A DNA stretch of 64,000 bases from UBA1369 sp964571725 (GTDB lineage: Bacteria > Patescibacteriota > Gracilibacteria > UBA1369), in NCBI GenBank assembly GCA_964571725.1, contig CAZNDB010000001.1:372001-436000 (forward strand), in the 5' to 3' direction. The notes below the pieces were generated by a model, which saw nothing but the letters and a program-made list of their open reading frames with translations, did no database searches and was not told the origin of the DNA. Below are positions 40,665 to 49,022 of this stretch, piece by piece. The position numbers were made by a program, and so were the translations under genes. The number at the start of each line of letters is the position of its first letter. The stretch's first letter is position 1.

Positions 40665-41525
40665 TTAATTGGATTTTGGAGGATTTTGATCTCCTGCAAC
40701 CGCTTGCTCTTTTGGTGCGGCGGCATCTTTGGGCTCTTCTTTAACGCTATTTGTAATACTTGCTTCCTGAACAGGAGCCGTATTCATATTTTCCGTTTTA
40801 ACCGATTTCAGTGTTTCCTGCCTGTTGTCATAATCTGTTTTAGCTACCCCGACCTGACCTGTAATATTTTCTTTGGATACTTTTGCAATCATCTCTATTG
40901 GAATCAGATCAGCCATTGAGGATAAAACCGGTATTTTCCACCAATAACCATTGAAGGCCAAATACATTGAATATGCGCCGATAATCAGACAAGCCAGAGG
41001 TACAAGTCCCAGAACAAAAGCCATAAACTGCCCAATTACACCAAATAATGAAACAATTGCGGCCAGCATGCCAACGAAGAAGAACAGAATCGCCAGGAGC
41101 AGGCCTTGTTTTGAATGCAATCTGACAAACGCACTGTCCGGCTTAATTATTATCGATATCAATGCTACAAAAGGGATATAAGCAATCGTGGCGTAAACTT
41201 TTTCGTCCTGTTTCACCGGTGGCTGATTGGATTTCTGATCAGTGGGATTAATGATTTTTCCCATTGCGCTTCCCAACTGTGTTACTCCTGCCTGTCCCAT
41301 ATTCTGTAACTGATCAACGCCCGCTTTACCCAAATTCTGTGCTTGTTCCGATGCCTGTTTGCCCAAGTCATTTATTTGCCCAGTGGTTACAGTAGCTTCA
41401 TTATTTTTAACTGAATTGTCCGGTATCGCGCTTGGAGCCGTTACACTGCTTGTCGCATCTGATGGACTGGTATTCTGGGCTATTTCCTGTTTTGAATCCG
41501 TGGCATTGTTGTTATCGTTTTGCAT
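40665..41525 (-). CDS. membrane protein of unknown function within the rpsB-tsf cluster
   Basis: A 286-residue protein I cannot name. Residues 1-100 are low-complexity and polar (rich in S, T, Q, A, N). Three or four membrane helices lie at about 105-200 (the segment after DEKVYATIAYIPF resembles DUF4870-type membrane proteins). The C-terminal 70 residues are polar again. It lies 24 bases from rpsB and 27 bases from tsf on the same strand, so it is probably part of their transcript. Confidence 0.7.
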   Translation of the reverse strand: MQNDNNNATDSKQEIAQNTSPSDATSSVTAPSAIPDNSVKNNEATVTTGQINDLGKQASEQAQNLGKAGVDQLQNMGQAGVTQLGSAMGKIINPTDQKSNQPPVKQDEKVYATIAYIPFVALISIIIKPDSAFVRLHSKQGLLLAILFFFVGMLAAIVSLFGVIGQFMAFVLGLVPLACLIIGAYSMYLAFNGYWWKIPVLSSMADLIPIEMIAKVSKENITGQVGVAKTDYDNRQETLKSVKTENMNTAPVQEASITNSVKEEPKDAAAPKEQAVAGDQNPPKSN

Positions 41526-41549
41526 AACTTACGTTTGTTACTTTTTTGA

Positions 41550-42236
41550 TTATTTTTTAGCTCCCTTTCCTTCCATTAATGCAGCTTTAACTCTGTCGAT
41601 AACAAAATTCAAAGAAGACAAAGCATCGTCATTGGCCGGAATCGGAAAATCAACCCCATCCGGATCTGCATTTGAATCTGTAATAGCCACAACCTTAATC
41701 TTCATAATATTGGCTTCATTTACGATAATTCTGTCTCTTACCACGTCCGCAACAAATACCACGGTCGGAAGTCTGTCCAGTTCACGTACTCCACCGAAAG
41801 CATCCTGTAGCTTAACCAGTTCCTTTTTTATCTTGGCAATCTCCTTTTTGGTGTATTTCTCAAGCTCTCCGCTCTTTTCCTGATCCAGTAAATCATTAAA
41901 ATACTTAATTCTCTTCTTGATAGTCGAAAAATTTGTAAACAGCCCGGGCATCCACTTGTTTACTACATAAGGCATATGGCTCTCTTTTGCAGCTTCCATA
42001 ATCAGTCTGGCTGCCTGTGGCTTGGTGCTGGCCAGCATTACGCTTTTTCCGCTTGCAGAAGTCTGTTTGATAAACTCAATCGCCTTATCCATACATAAGG
42101 CACTTCTTTCCAAATCAAAAATATGTATACCGTTTTTTGACCCGTATAAATATTTCTTCATTTTGGGGTTCCATCTTTCTGTTTGATGGCCGAAATGCAT
42201 TGCTGCATCCATCATTTCTTTTACCGTGTTTGACAT
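41550..42236 (-). CDS. rpsB: 30S ribosomal protein S2
   Basis: Ribosomal protein uS2 (228 residues). AMHFGHQTERWNPKMKKYLYG and the NIHIFDLE-type element are family hallmarks, with VVADVVRDRIIVNEA later. Length is normal. It leads the rpsB - membrane gene - tsf unit. A possible structured leader and a -10 element lie upstream (42277-42349). Confidence 0.97.
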   Translation of the reverse strand: MSNTVKEMMDAAMHFGHQTERWNPKMKKYLYGSKNGIHIFDLERSALCMDKAIEFIKQTSASGKSVMLASTKPQAARLIMEAAKESHMPYVVNKWMPGLFTNFSTIKKRIKYFNDLLDQEKSGELEKYTKKEIAKIKKELVKLQDAFGGVRELDRLPTVVFVADVVRDRIIVNEANIMKIKVVAITDSNADPDGVDFPIPANDDALSSLNFVIDRVKAALMEGKGAKK

Positions 42237-42276
42237 AGATCCTTTTGGTTAATTTATCCCATCTTCTTGCTTATTG

Positions 42277-42310
42277 CCGCAAGTCCAACCTGCGGAGGAT
42301 TTCGCAATCC
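42277..42310 (-). promoter_or_regulatory. candidate structured leader of rpsB
   Basis: Two adjacent hairpins on the minus strand: GGATT-GCGA-AATCC (GNRA-type loop) and CCGCA/TGCGG with a 9-base loop. They lie 41-74 bases before the rpsB start. They could be an autogenous S2 binding site; this is inference. Confidence 0.35.
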
Positions 42311-42343
42311 GGAGATAAACTTGAAATAAAACAATACGAATTT

Positions 42344-42349
42344 ATTATA
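42344..42349 (-). promoter_or_regulatory. -10 element of the rpsB unit
   Basis: Minus strand consensus TATAAT, about 108 bases before rpsB, giving a leader of about 100 bases with the two hairpins. The -35 is not clear. Confidence 0.45.
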
Positions 42350-42386
42350 ACTGCAGTGGAAAAGCAAGTTTTTCCCTTCCGGTGTT

Positions 42387-42415
42387 TTGACAAAAAAGCT
42401 ACAAACTGATATTAT
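42387..42415 (+). promoter_or_regulatory. promoter of the RsbW-STAS-PrsW unit
   Basis: Consensus TTGACA, 17-base spacer, TATTAT. About 25 bases of leader to the ATG at 42447. Confidence 0.65.
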
Positions 42416-42446
42416 ATTATGAATTATTCGAGCCATAACTATTCTT

Positions 42447-43019
42447 ATGGAAACTGAAAAAGGAGCCGAAAGCACTGGCTCTACTGGCTTAAATCCTGCA
42501 GAAAACGTGAAAAATTCAAGATTGATTGAAATAGTTATAATCATGCCTACTCAGGCCTATTTTATGTCGGGAATAAGGGATTTTACGCTGAATTTGATTA
42601 AAAATACCACCGATTTTAGCGAACAATGGGCATACCGCTTCCAATCCATAGTTGATGAACTCTGTAACAATGCGATTGAACACGGCTCAAAAGAGGGCCA
42701 GATGGTAAAAATCATCTTCAGAAATCAGCCACGTGAATATATTGAGATTACCGTTGAAGATACCGGTACGGGCGCTCATCCGATGAAAGCCGACGAAATC
42801 AACAAGCTGGTTAATGAAAGAAAGTCACAAAGCCTCTTAAATGGACTTATCAGGGGCAGGGGACTTCCCAAAATAGTTGCGGAATGGACTGATGAACTGG
42901 AATTCACAGATGTGGAAAATGGTGGTATAAGAGCTAGGGTAAAGAAGTTTTTAAATGATCCTAAAATGAAAACCAATCCGTCCGCCGATAATGACCCTTC
43001 CCATATCGTTTTAAATTAA
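42447..43019 (+). CDS. RsbW/SpoIIAB-like anti-sigma-type serine kinase
   Basis: A 190-residue GHKL ATPase. The N-box VDELCNNAIEHGS and the G-box DTGTGAH and GRGLPKI are intact. In partner-switching, such kinases bind a sigma factor and phosphorylate a STAS antagonist. It heads a unit with the STAS gene (31 bases downstream) and a PrsW-type protease. No sigma factor gene is nearby, so its target is open; it may also act on one of the sigma-region-4 proteins (inference). Confidence 0.88.
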   Translation: METEKGAESTGSTGLNPAENVKNSRLIEIVIIMPTQAYFMSGIRDFTLNLIKNTTDFSEQWAYRFQSIVDELCNNAIEHGSKEGQMVKIIFRNQPREYIEITVEDTGTGAHPMKADEINKLVNERKSQSLLNGLIRGRGLPKIVAEWTDELEFTDVENGGIRARVKKFLNDPKMKTNPSADNDPSHIVLN

Positions 43020-43050
43020 AAATAATAATAAGAAATAACAAAAAACAAGT

Positions 43051-43422
43051 ATGACTGAAGCAAACATCACAATCGAAGACCTGGCCGTCAGTACGCCTGA
43101 TAAAGTTGCCAAACAAATTACGGTTAAAGGTCAGCTGGACGAAACCAATGTTGATGAAAAATCCAAACTGGTTTATGGGATAATCGAGCAAAATCCCAAA
43201 AACCTCAATTTACTTTTGGACCTTGAAGGTCTTGAATACATGAACAGCAAATCAATCGGCTATCTGACGGATTGGTACAGCAAAGTCTCGGAAGGCGGCG
43301 GAAAAATCGTTATTGCCAAGGCCAGACCAAATATCCTGGACATTCTTGAAGTAGTTGGACTGACTCAGCTGATCAGTTGTTTTAACACCCTGGATGAGGC
43401 GAAATTAGCCCTTCTTTCATAA
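43051..43422 (+). CDS. STAS domain anti-anti-sigma-type protein (copy 2)
   Basis: A 123-residue STAS protein. The site region is YMNSKSIGYLTD; the C-terminal part (ARPNILDILEVVGLTQLI) closely parallels copy 1 (KKNVIDVLEVIGLLETV). It is adjacent to the RsbW-like kinase, the usual antagonist-kinase arrangement. It lies 9 bases before the PrsW-family gene. Confidence 0.9.
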   Translation: MTEANITIEDLAVSTPDKVAKQITVKGQLDETNVDEKSKLVYGIIEQNPKNLNLLLDLEGLEYMNSKSIGYLTDWYSKVSEGGGKIVIAKARPNILDILEVVGLTQLISCFNTLDEAKLALLS

Positions 43423-43431
43423 CAATTTATT

Positions 43432-44511
43432 ATGCCCAGTTTTGAGCCACTATATTTAGTCTATGGTGGGCTTGCCTTATTGCCTGCGATTATCTGGTTG
43501 ATTTTAATTTACTCCAAGCAAAGCAATAAAAAATTTCAAATACTGATCTTTTTTCTGGGCTCTCTTTCCGTGGTGCCTATTTTTCTGATCCAATATTTAT
43601 TTTCAGTTTATCCTCAATTCGACCTGGTATCCTATGCCAATGATCATATTACCAACCCCCATCTTAACTTTCTTATTCTTTATGCCTGGGTTGCCATCAC
43701 CGAAGAGCTGGTTAAACAATGGTTGATAAGGTATCTCGACGGTAAATTCCTGTTGGTTCAGACCATTAACGATTCTATTCGCTTAAGTCTGATTTCAGCC
43801 CTTGGTTTTTCTTTTGCTGAAAACATCTTCTATTTTTATCAAATTGGTACTCAGTTCGGACTGGCCTCCCTGCTGGTAGCCTATCTGTTCAGGTCTATCT
43901 TTACCACTTGCGCGCACCTGGTATTCTCCGGATTTTTTGGATATTTTTACGGAATAGCAAAATTTTCTATCAGTATTGTTGAGCAGTCCACTCTCCAGGG
44001 GAAAAAGCTCTGGTTTTCGAGGCTTCTGGGACGACTTTTCAATATCTCCCGCATTCAGGCCTACCAGGAAACAACCATATTAAAAGGGCTTTTTACAGCG
44101 ATTTTATTGCACATGGTTTTTAATTACTCGCTGGAGATGAATAATTTCACGGGCAATTCTCTTTTCATTGGATTTGCCGCGTTATTTATATTTGTCTGTT
44201 ATATGATTTTGCGAAAAATCCTGAAAAACAAAGCTGGCAGCCTGGTTCTGGTTGAGGAGCCTGAAGAATTCAGAAGCTCCACTATGGCGAAAAGTGATGA
44301 AGATGTCGTGATTGAGCTCTTGGGCATGTGGTTTAACAAAGGTAAATACGTTGACGTAATTCATATTTGTGAAAGACTTTTAAAACGCGATCCAACCAAC
44401 AAAATAGTAAATTTATTCAAAGCCAAGGCCCTTGATCAAATGGATCAGGCCAATCCGTACAAAACAGTTCTTTCCAAACTTTTTCCGGACAAACAGCCCC
44501 CCCAAAAGTAA
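43432..44511 (+). CDS. PrsW-family intramembrane protease with C-terminal TPR-like unit
   Basis: A 359-residue membrane protein with about eight helices. The PrsW motifs are present: E91/E92 and K95 in EELVKQW, E130-N131 in FAENIFY, and H162 in HLVFSGFFG. PrsW of Bacillus subtilis starts proteolysis of an anti-sigma factor. The cytosolic C-terminus (about 285-355) has a helical TPR-like unit (GKYVDVIHICERLLKRDPTN) similar to the TPR protein at 17977. Adjacency to the kinase and STAS genes suggests a shared signalling circuit. Confidence 0.82.
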   Translation: MPSFEPLYLVYGGLALLPAIIWLILIYSKQSNKKFQILIFFLGSLSVVPIFLIQYLFSVYPQFDLVSYANDHITNPHLNFLILYAWVAITEELVKQWLIRYLDGKFLLVQTINDSIRLSLISALGFSFAENIFYFYQIGTQFGLASLLVAYLFRSIFTTCAHLVFSGFFGYFYGIAKFSISIVEQSTLQGKKLWFSRLLGRLFNISRIQAYQETTILKGLFTAILLHMVFNYSLEMNNFTGNSLFIGFAALFIFVCYMILRKILKNKAGSLVLVEEPEEFRSSTMAKSDEDVVIELLGMWFNKGKYVDVIHICERLLKRDPTNKIVNLFKAKALDQMDQANPYKTVLSKLFPDKQPPQK

Positions 44512-44527
44512 TTGCCTTTTTTAGCGG

Positions 44528-45685
44528 ATGCCCTATCATTGCAAATGTCATTATTTGTTTGCCGTGAAATCTTTACAGCAGGCCAAAATAGCTATTGTAT
44601 GCGATTGGCTTACTAATCAGGGGGGGGCGGAAAAAGTAATAATGGGGCTGCACGAACTCTTTCCCAATGCTCCGATTTACACGTCTCTTTATAATCAGGA
44701 GAAATTGCCTGCGTTCAAAGACGCACGAATCCACACTTCCGGACTGCAAAAACTACCTTTGGCCAAAGAAAAACATCAATTTTTCCTTGGATTGATGCCG
44801 AGGGCTTTTGAAAGTTTTAACCTCAATCAATATGATATCGTAATCTCCAGCTCACATTCCTGCGCCAAGGGGCTGTTACTTAAACCTTCTACGCTCCACG
44901 TTTGTTATTGTCATTCACCGATGCGCTATGCCTGGGACAATTATCAAAAATATATCAATGAATATGCGGTCAGCGGCTTGATAAAAAGATTCGCCTCTTT
45001 CTACATACATAAAATCAGGTTATGGGACAAAATAACCGCTGACCGCGTCGATCAATTTATCGCCAATTCGCATTATATTCAAAAGCGTATCCAAAAATTT
45101 TACCGTCGCAACAGCTCCGTGATTTATCCTTTTATCGAACCGGAGCAGTTCTACTCATCGGTCAAACAGGATTTTTATCTGGCCGTCGGCAGGTTAACTT
45201 CTTATAAAAAGTTCGATTTACTGGTTGAAGCCTTTAATAAAAACGGGCTGCCCCTGAAAATTGTTGGCACGGGAGGAATGTTTAAACAACTCCAGGCTGT
45301 TGCCAAATCAAACATTGAACTGCTGGGCTATACCCCCGACAATGTCCTGCGCGACCTATATTCCAAGGCCAAAGCTCTGGTTTTTCCCCAATGCGAAGAT
45401 TTCGGCATTATTCCACTGGAGGCCATGGCCAGCGGCTGTCCGGTGATCGCCCTTGGCAAGGGAGGAGCTCTGGAAACTATTGTAGACGGTAAAACAGGAA
45501 TTTTATTCCCCGAACAGACTGTTGATTCTCTCAATGAAGCCATCAGAGAATTTGAAAAACATAATTTTGATCAGGAAACAATCATTAAACACGCCGGTAA
45601 ATTTAGCAAAGAGAATTTCAATGCCCAATTTTTGGAGAACCTGGAAAAATCCTGGCAGGAATATCAATTAACCATCAACCGATGA
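44528..45685 (+). CDS. family-4 glycosyltransferase
   Basis: A 385-residue GT-B enzyme that transfers sugar from a nucleotide donor, probably at the inner membrane in polysaccharide assembly. WLTNQGGAEKV near the N-terminus is the acceptor-side glycine loop. EDFGIIPLEAMASGCPVIA near 300 is the E-x7-E donor motif. The start is taken as ATG 44528; GTG 44564 would drop 12 poorly conserved residues. A Wzz-like gene follows with a 4-base ATGA overlap, so both probably act in one surface-glycan pathway. Confidence 0.9.
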   Translation: MPYHCKCHYLFAVKSLQQAKIAIVCDWLTNQGGAEKVIMGLHELFPNAPIYTSLYNQEKLPAFKDARIHTSGLQKLPLAKEKHQFFLGLMPRAFESFNLNQYDIVISSSHSCAKGLLLKPSTLHVCYCHSPMRYAWDNYQKYINEYAVSGLIKRFASFYIHKIRLWDKITADRVDQFIANSHYIQKRIQKFYRRNSSVIYPFIEPEQFYSSVKQDFYLAVGRLTSYKKFDLLVEAFNKNGLPLKIVGTGGMFKQLQAVAKSNIELLGYTPDNVLRDLYSKAKALVFPQCEDFGIIPLEAMASGCPVIALGKGGALETIVDGKTGILFPEQTVDSLNEAIREFEKHNFDQETIIKHAGKFSKENFNAQFLENLEKSWQEYQLTINR

Positions 45686-46611
45686 CAATACTGGAATTTT
45701 TAAAATTGTTATACAGAAACATATTTGTAATTTTAATTACGATTTTAATTTGTCTTGGAGCAGGGCTGGCCGCCTCCAACGCACTGTCCAGCAAAGGTTT
45801 TGAAAATACTTTGTTTCTATCAATCGGAGTTCAGGACAAGTATCAAAGCAGCGATGCCTATGAAAATCTTCAGGCCGCTGACCAGATTACCGAAAGCATC
45901 CAGGGTTGGTTTAAGGATCCTTCCTTCCAAAAAGAGATCAATGAATACTCAGGTCTTGGTTATGCTTTGAAAGCCAAAAAGCAGGAGAAAAACAATATTG
46001 TTGTCGGTTACTCAAGCGGAGATGCAAACAAGTCTCTACTTTACAAAGAATCGATTCTGGAGATTCTCGGAGAAAGGATCTCCTCTTATAATCAACTTTC
46101 GGATCTTCAAATCAACCTGGCCTCCGCCAAACTCAATGTGTCTCAAAAACCGGACAGTCTGCCGCTCTACCTCATTCTTTCCTCGTTAATTGGGCTTATT
46201 TTGGGCATGTTAATTGCCTGGATTTATGAAATCACTTTCAACAGACTGACCTCTCTTAATGAGTTTTCACAGATATCAGGCGTTGAAGCCCCCTTTTGCT
46301 ATGAATCGGTCAAAAAATTAAAGTCCCGTCATCAGTTTTTAATCAAGTATCTGAGCGGCAAGTATCACGACAACAAAATTCAGCTGCTGGATCTTACCCG
46401 CGGCAACAAGACCGGACTGGAATTCTTATCCAAACACGGACAATTCTCGGACATTAAATCGTTCAAGATACCGCAGGAAATAGAACAAGTAAATATTTCT
46501 CATCCGTCAGTAATTATCTGCGAACTTGGATATACCGACAAAACTCTCCTTAAAAATATCACTTTGCTTGGTTTCACGCACATTGAAGCGATTATTCTGG
46601 ATAGAATCTGA
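45682..46611 (+). CDS. Wzz-like polysaccharide chain-length/co-polymerase protein
   Basis: A 309-residue protein with membrane helices at about 12-32 and 160-182 enclosing a helical extracytoplasmic region, the Wzz/CapA layout. The C-terminal cytoplasmic part (about 200-309) has an alpha/beta look but lacks a Walker A motif, so no tyrosine-kinase activity is expected. It overlaps the glycosyltransferase gene by ATGA. It ends 3 bases before a convergent permease gene. Confidence 0.8.
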   Translation: MTILEFLKLLYRNIFVILITILICLGAGLAASNALSSKGFENTLFLSIGVQDKYQSSDAYENLQAADQITESIQGWFKDPSFQKEINEYSGLGYALKAKKQEKNNIVVGYSSGDANKSLLYKESILEILGERISSYNQLSDLQINLASAKLNVSQKPDSLPLYLILSSLIGLILGMLIAWIYEITFNRLTSLNEFSQISGVEAPFCYESVKKLKSRHQFLIKYLSGKYHDNKIQLLDLTRGNKTGLEFLSKHGQFSDIKSFKIPQEIEQVNISHPSVIICELGYTDKTLLKNITLLGFTHIEAIILDRI

Positions 46612-46614
46612 TTT

Positions 46615-47850
46615 CTATATTTTTGAATGAATGCGCTTGCCTATATCCTTTGCGAAAATTGAAACAATTGTCGCAATCGGAATAGCCAACACCAGTCCAA
46701 GCACGCCCAGAAATTGAAATCCAATCAGCAATGCGAATATTATAATAATAGGACTTAATCCCAGAGCCTTGTTCATCAGCAGCGGGACGATAATATTGTT
46801 TTCAACTTGTGAGATGCCGAAATAATAAATAATCACGAAAAGCGCGAGAGCGGGGGACTGATTCATCACAATCGGCAAAACAAGGATACAGGCTATTACT
46901 CTGCCAAAAACCGGTACTATCATGCATATGCCGGTAATCACTGAAATTAATAACGAAAACTGTACGCCGGCAATGGCCAGACCAATGAATGATATTAACG
47001 CCGCGACTATTGAAACCAGCAACTGTCCTCTGATCCATTCGCCAATCTTGACCTTTACCATCTGCAATCTCTGCGTGATGTACACAGTATATTTGGCCGG
47101 GAATATGGAAACGCAAAAGTTTTCCAAAGATTGCTCGTCCACGGTCATAAAGAAAACCAGGATCAGTATAAGAATAAAATTAAGCAGACCGTTGGAAATC
47201 TGGAGAATGATTGACCATAAATTCCCTCCCAGGTTCAATAACTGGCTGGAAATAAGCTGTAAAGAATCTTTTAATTGAACCGCCACAACTTTTATGTCTA
47301 CCGCCTTGTATAATTCGTCTATATAGGGTTTTAGCTGCTCGCCAAAAGGCAGATTGAGGGTCGGACTTTGTGAAACTTTTAATACGAAATCATTGACCGC
47401 ACCCGCCAGGGCAATCAGCTGTTCCGCAATGAGTGGCAATAGATAAACAAAGAACATTGCCACCAGAAAAAACATAATTATATATACCAGCAGTATTCCC
47501 AGGGCCCGGGGTATTCTTTTTGCCTGCAAAAAGTCAATTAGCGGATCCAGCGCGGCTGCAATGAAGAAAGAAATAAAAAACAATAAAAGTGTATTTCCAA
47601 TCAAGAAAAGCAGGTAAGCGCCAACCAATACTGCCAATACAGTGAGAGTCGCCTTGAAAACTGAGATTGGAGCGATATCCAGCATCACCTTGTCCAAATC
47701 CAGTTTGACTTCCGGCAATTCAACCAGTTCCAAATGCTGATTTGATGATTTTTTTAGCTGTGAAGCTTTTTCCTTTAATCTGGAAAATTTAGATACCACC
47801 AATGACAAAACCCCGGCTCTTTTTGTATTTTTTTTGTTTATTTTCTTCAT
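46615..47850 (-). CDS. AI-2E family (PerM/YdiK-type) membrane protein
   Basis: A 411-residue protein with about eight helices. The C-terminal region (GFQFLGVLGLVLAIPIATIVSIF) and the PVFGRVIA/SQVENNIIVPLLM segments match the AI-2E transporter family. Members export small molecules or act as Na+/H+ antiporters; substrate specificity is not deducible. The N-terminal 60 residues are basic and polar. It lies 3 bases downstream of the pilin-like gene. Confidence 0.88.
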   Translation of the reverse strand: MKKINKKNTKRAGVLSLVVSKFSRLKEKASQLKKSSNQHLELVELPEVKLDLDKVMLDIAPISVFKATLTVLAVLVGAYLLFLIGNTLLLFFISFFIAAALDPLIDFLQAKRIPRALGILLVYIIMFFLVAMFFVYLLPLIAEQLIALAGAVNDFVLKVSQSPTLNLPFGEQLKPYIDELYKAVDIKVVAVQLKDSLQLISSQLLNLGGNLWSIILQISNGLLNFILILILVFFMTVDEQSLENFCVSIFPAKYTVYITQRLQMVKVKIGEWIRGQLLVSIVAALISFIGLAIAGVQFSLLISVITGICMIVPVFGRVIACILVLPIVMNQSPALALFVIIYYFGISQVENNIIVPLLMNKALGLSPIIIIFALLIGFQFLGVLGLVLAIPIATIVSIFAKDIGKRIHSKI

Positions 47851-47852
47851 TT

Positions 47853-48305
47853 TTATCCTGTTAAAGCGGAAATAAGTACGTTTACCAAAGACCAGGCCAG
47901 AAAAGCTATGGCCATCCCAATTAAAGCGTTCGTGACATAGGTTTTACCTTTATCTTTTTGTTGCGGAATCATCCCGCCCATCGTGTACATAAAACCTCCC
48001 ACAACCACAAACAGCAGGGCCACCAGACTCACTATGCCCAGTAAAAAGTTACTGAAATATTGAATGAAATAGGGGACCATGGCCAGGGAAACACGCCCGG
48101 TCATAACGGCACATCCTAGCATCTGAGTTATAACCGTTGGATCTCTTTTATAACTTTCGTTGGAGTGCTCATTAAAAAAAGTAATAATATCGTCACAATC
48201 GCTATCTTTTGAGGCCTGCGGCAAAATCGTCCCCTGGGCCATCGCAGGAACCTGTATTGAAATCAGAACAAATACTGAAATCGCCAATAATATTAATTTT
48301 CTCAT
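47853..48305 (-). CDS. VirB2/TrbC-like pilin
   Basis: A 150-residue protein. A signal peptide (about 1-23, ending PAMAQG) is followed by a polar segment with two cysteines (positions near 37 and 64) and two C-terminal membrane helices (about 85-110 and 125-147). The two-helix hairpin with signal peptide is the VirB2/TrbC pilin layout. It could be the pilus subunit for the machine driven by the TraG-like ATPases at 8018 and 23695, although they are not adjacent. Confidence 0.72.
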   Translation of the reverse strand: MRKLILLAISVFVLISIQVPAMAQGTILPQASKDSDCDDIITFFNEHSNESYKRDPTVITQMLGCAVMTGRVSLAMVPYFIQYFSNFLLGIVSLVALLFVVVGGFMYTMGGMIPQQKDKGKTYVTNALIGMAIAFLAWSLVNVLISALTG

Positions 48306-48349
48306 TTTCTTTTTTTTATTCGCTGAAATCTTAACATAAAAAGATGTTA

Positions 48350-49018
48350 TTAAGCCAAATCTTTTATTCCAATCCTGATTTCATTCACACCTTCTCCGAT
48401 CAGGTCTTCGAACTGGCTGATATAATTCAAGGAAAAAACTTCCATGCCCCTGAATCTGGCTTCCAGCATCTTGAACATTACGCTGGCCTTGCGCAAAGCG
48501 GTTTTTCGCATTTTTATATTTTCCAACGGAGGCACATAGGTATTAATTCCGGTCAGCCTTACACCTGAAATCTTTGCAATTTCCAGACAAATATCAGAAA
48601 TTTCCGCGGGAGAAAATCCAAATTTTTTGATCTCACTCAAAATATTCATTCTGGCCAATATATTCGTGACACGTCCCGTTCTGGCGTTTAAATCACTTAT
48701 CAATCTTACATGTTCAATGTTAATTATTGACTCGATCGTCTCAAAATTAGCTAAAACCGGAGATAAATTATTTCCTTCCAGTTCTCCCAGATAATATTTT
48801 TTGCAGGGTAGCAACAAATGCTCAATTTCTCCCAGTTGCTCAATATTATGGAAACCGACTTTTCTGACGCCGGCACCGATTAACTTGTTAATATCTTCTA
48901 TGTTCATGTTCTCCGCCTGCAGCAAAATCCCAATGTCCACAGCATTTTTAAAATTTAGTTTACAATAATATTGTATTTTTGTAACTATCTCCTGTAATCT
49001 TGCAACCTGGTATTCCAT
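48350..49018 (-). CDS. YggS-family (PLP homeostasis) protein lacking the PLP lysine
   Basis: A 222-residue protein with the YggS/alanine-racemase-N barrel pattern: GAGVRKVGFHNIEQL, KFGFSPAEI and the closing EGVNEIRIGI. The lysine that binds PLP in YggS (AVSK) is replaced (ILLQ), and the family segments FGEN, GxLQxNK and LSMGMS are also changed. It is probably a pseudo-enzyme with a regulatory or structural role. Its start is 4 bases from the divergent der start. Confidence 0.75.
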   Translation of the reverse strand: MEYQVARLQEIVTKIQYYCKLNFKNAVDIGILLQAENMNIEDINKLIGAGVRKVGFHNIEQLGEIEHLLLPCKKYYLGELEGNNLSPVLANFETIESIINIEHVRLISDLNARTGRVTNILARMNILSEIKKFGFSPAEISDICLEIAKISGVRLTGINTYVPPLENIKMRKTALRKASVMFKMLEARFRGMEVFSLNYISQFEDLIGEGVNEIRIGIKDLA

Positions 49019-49022
49019 CCCT

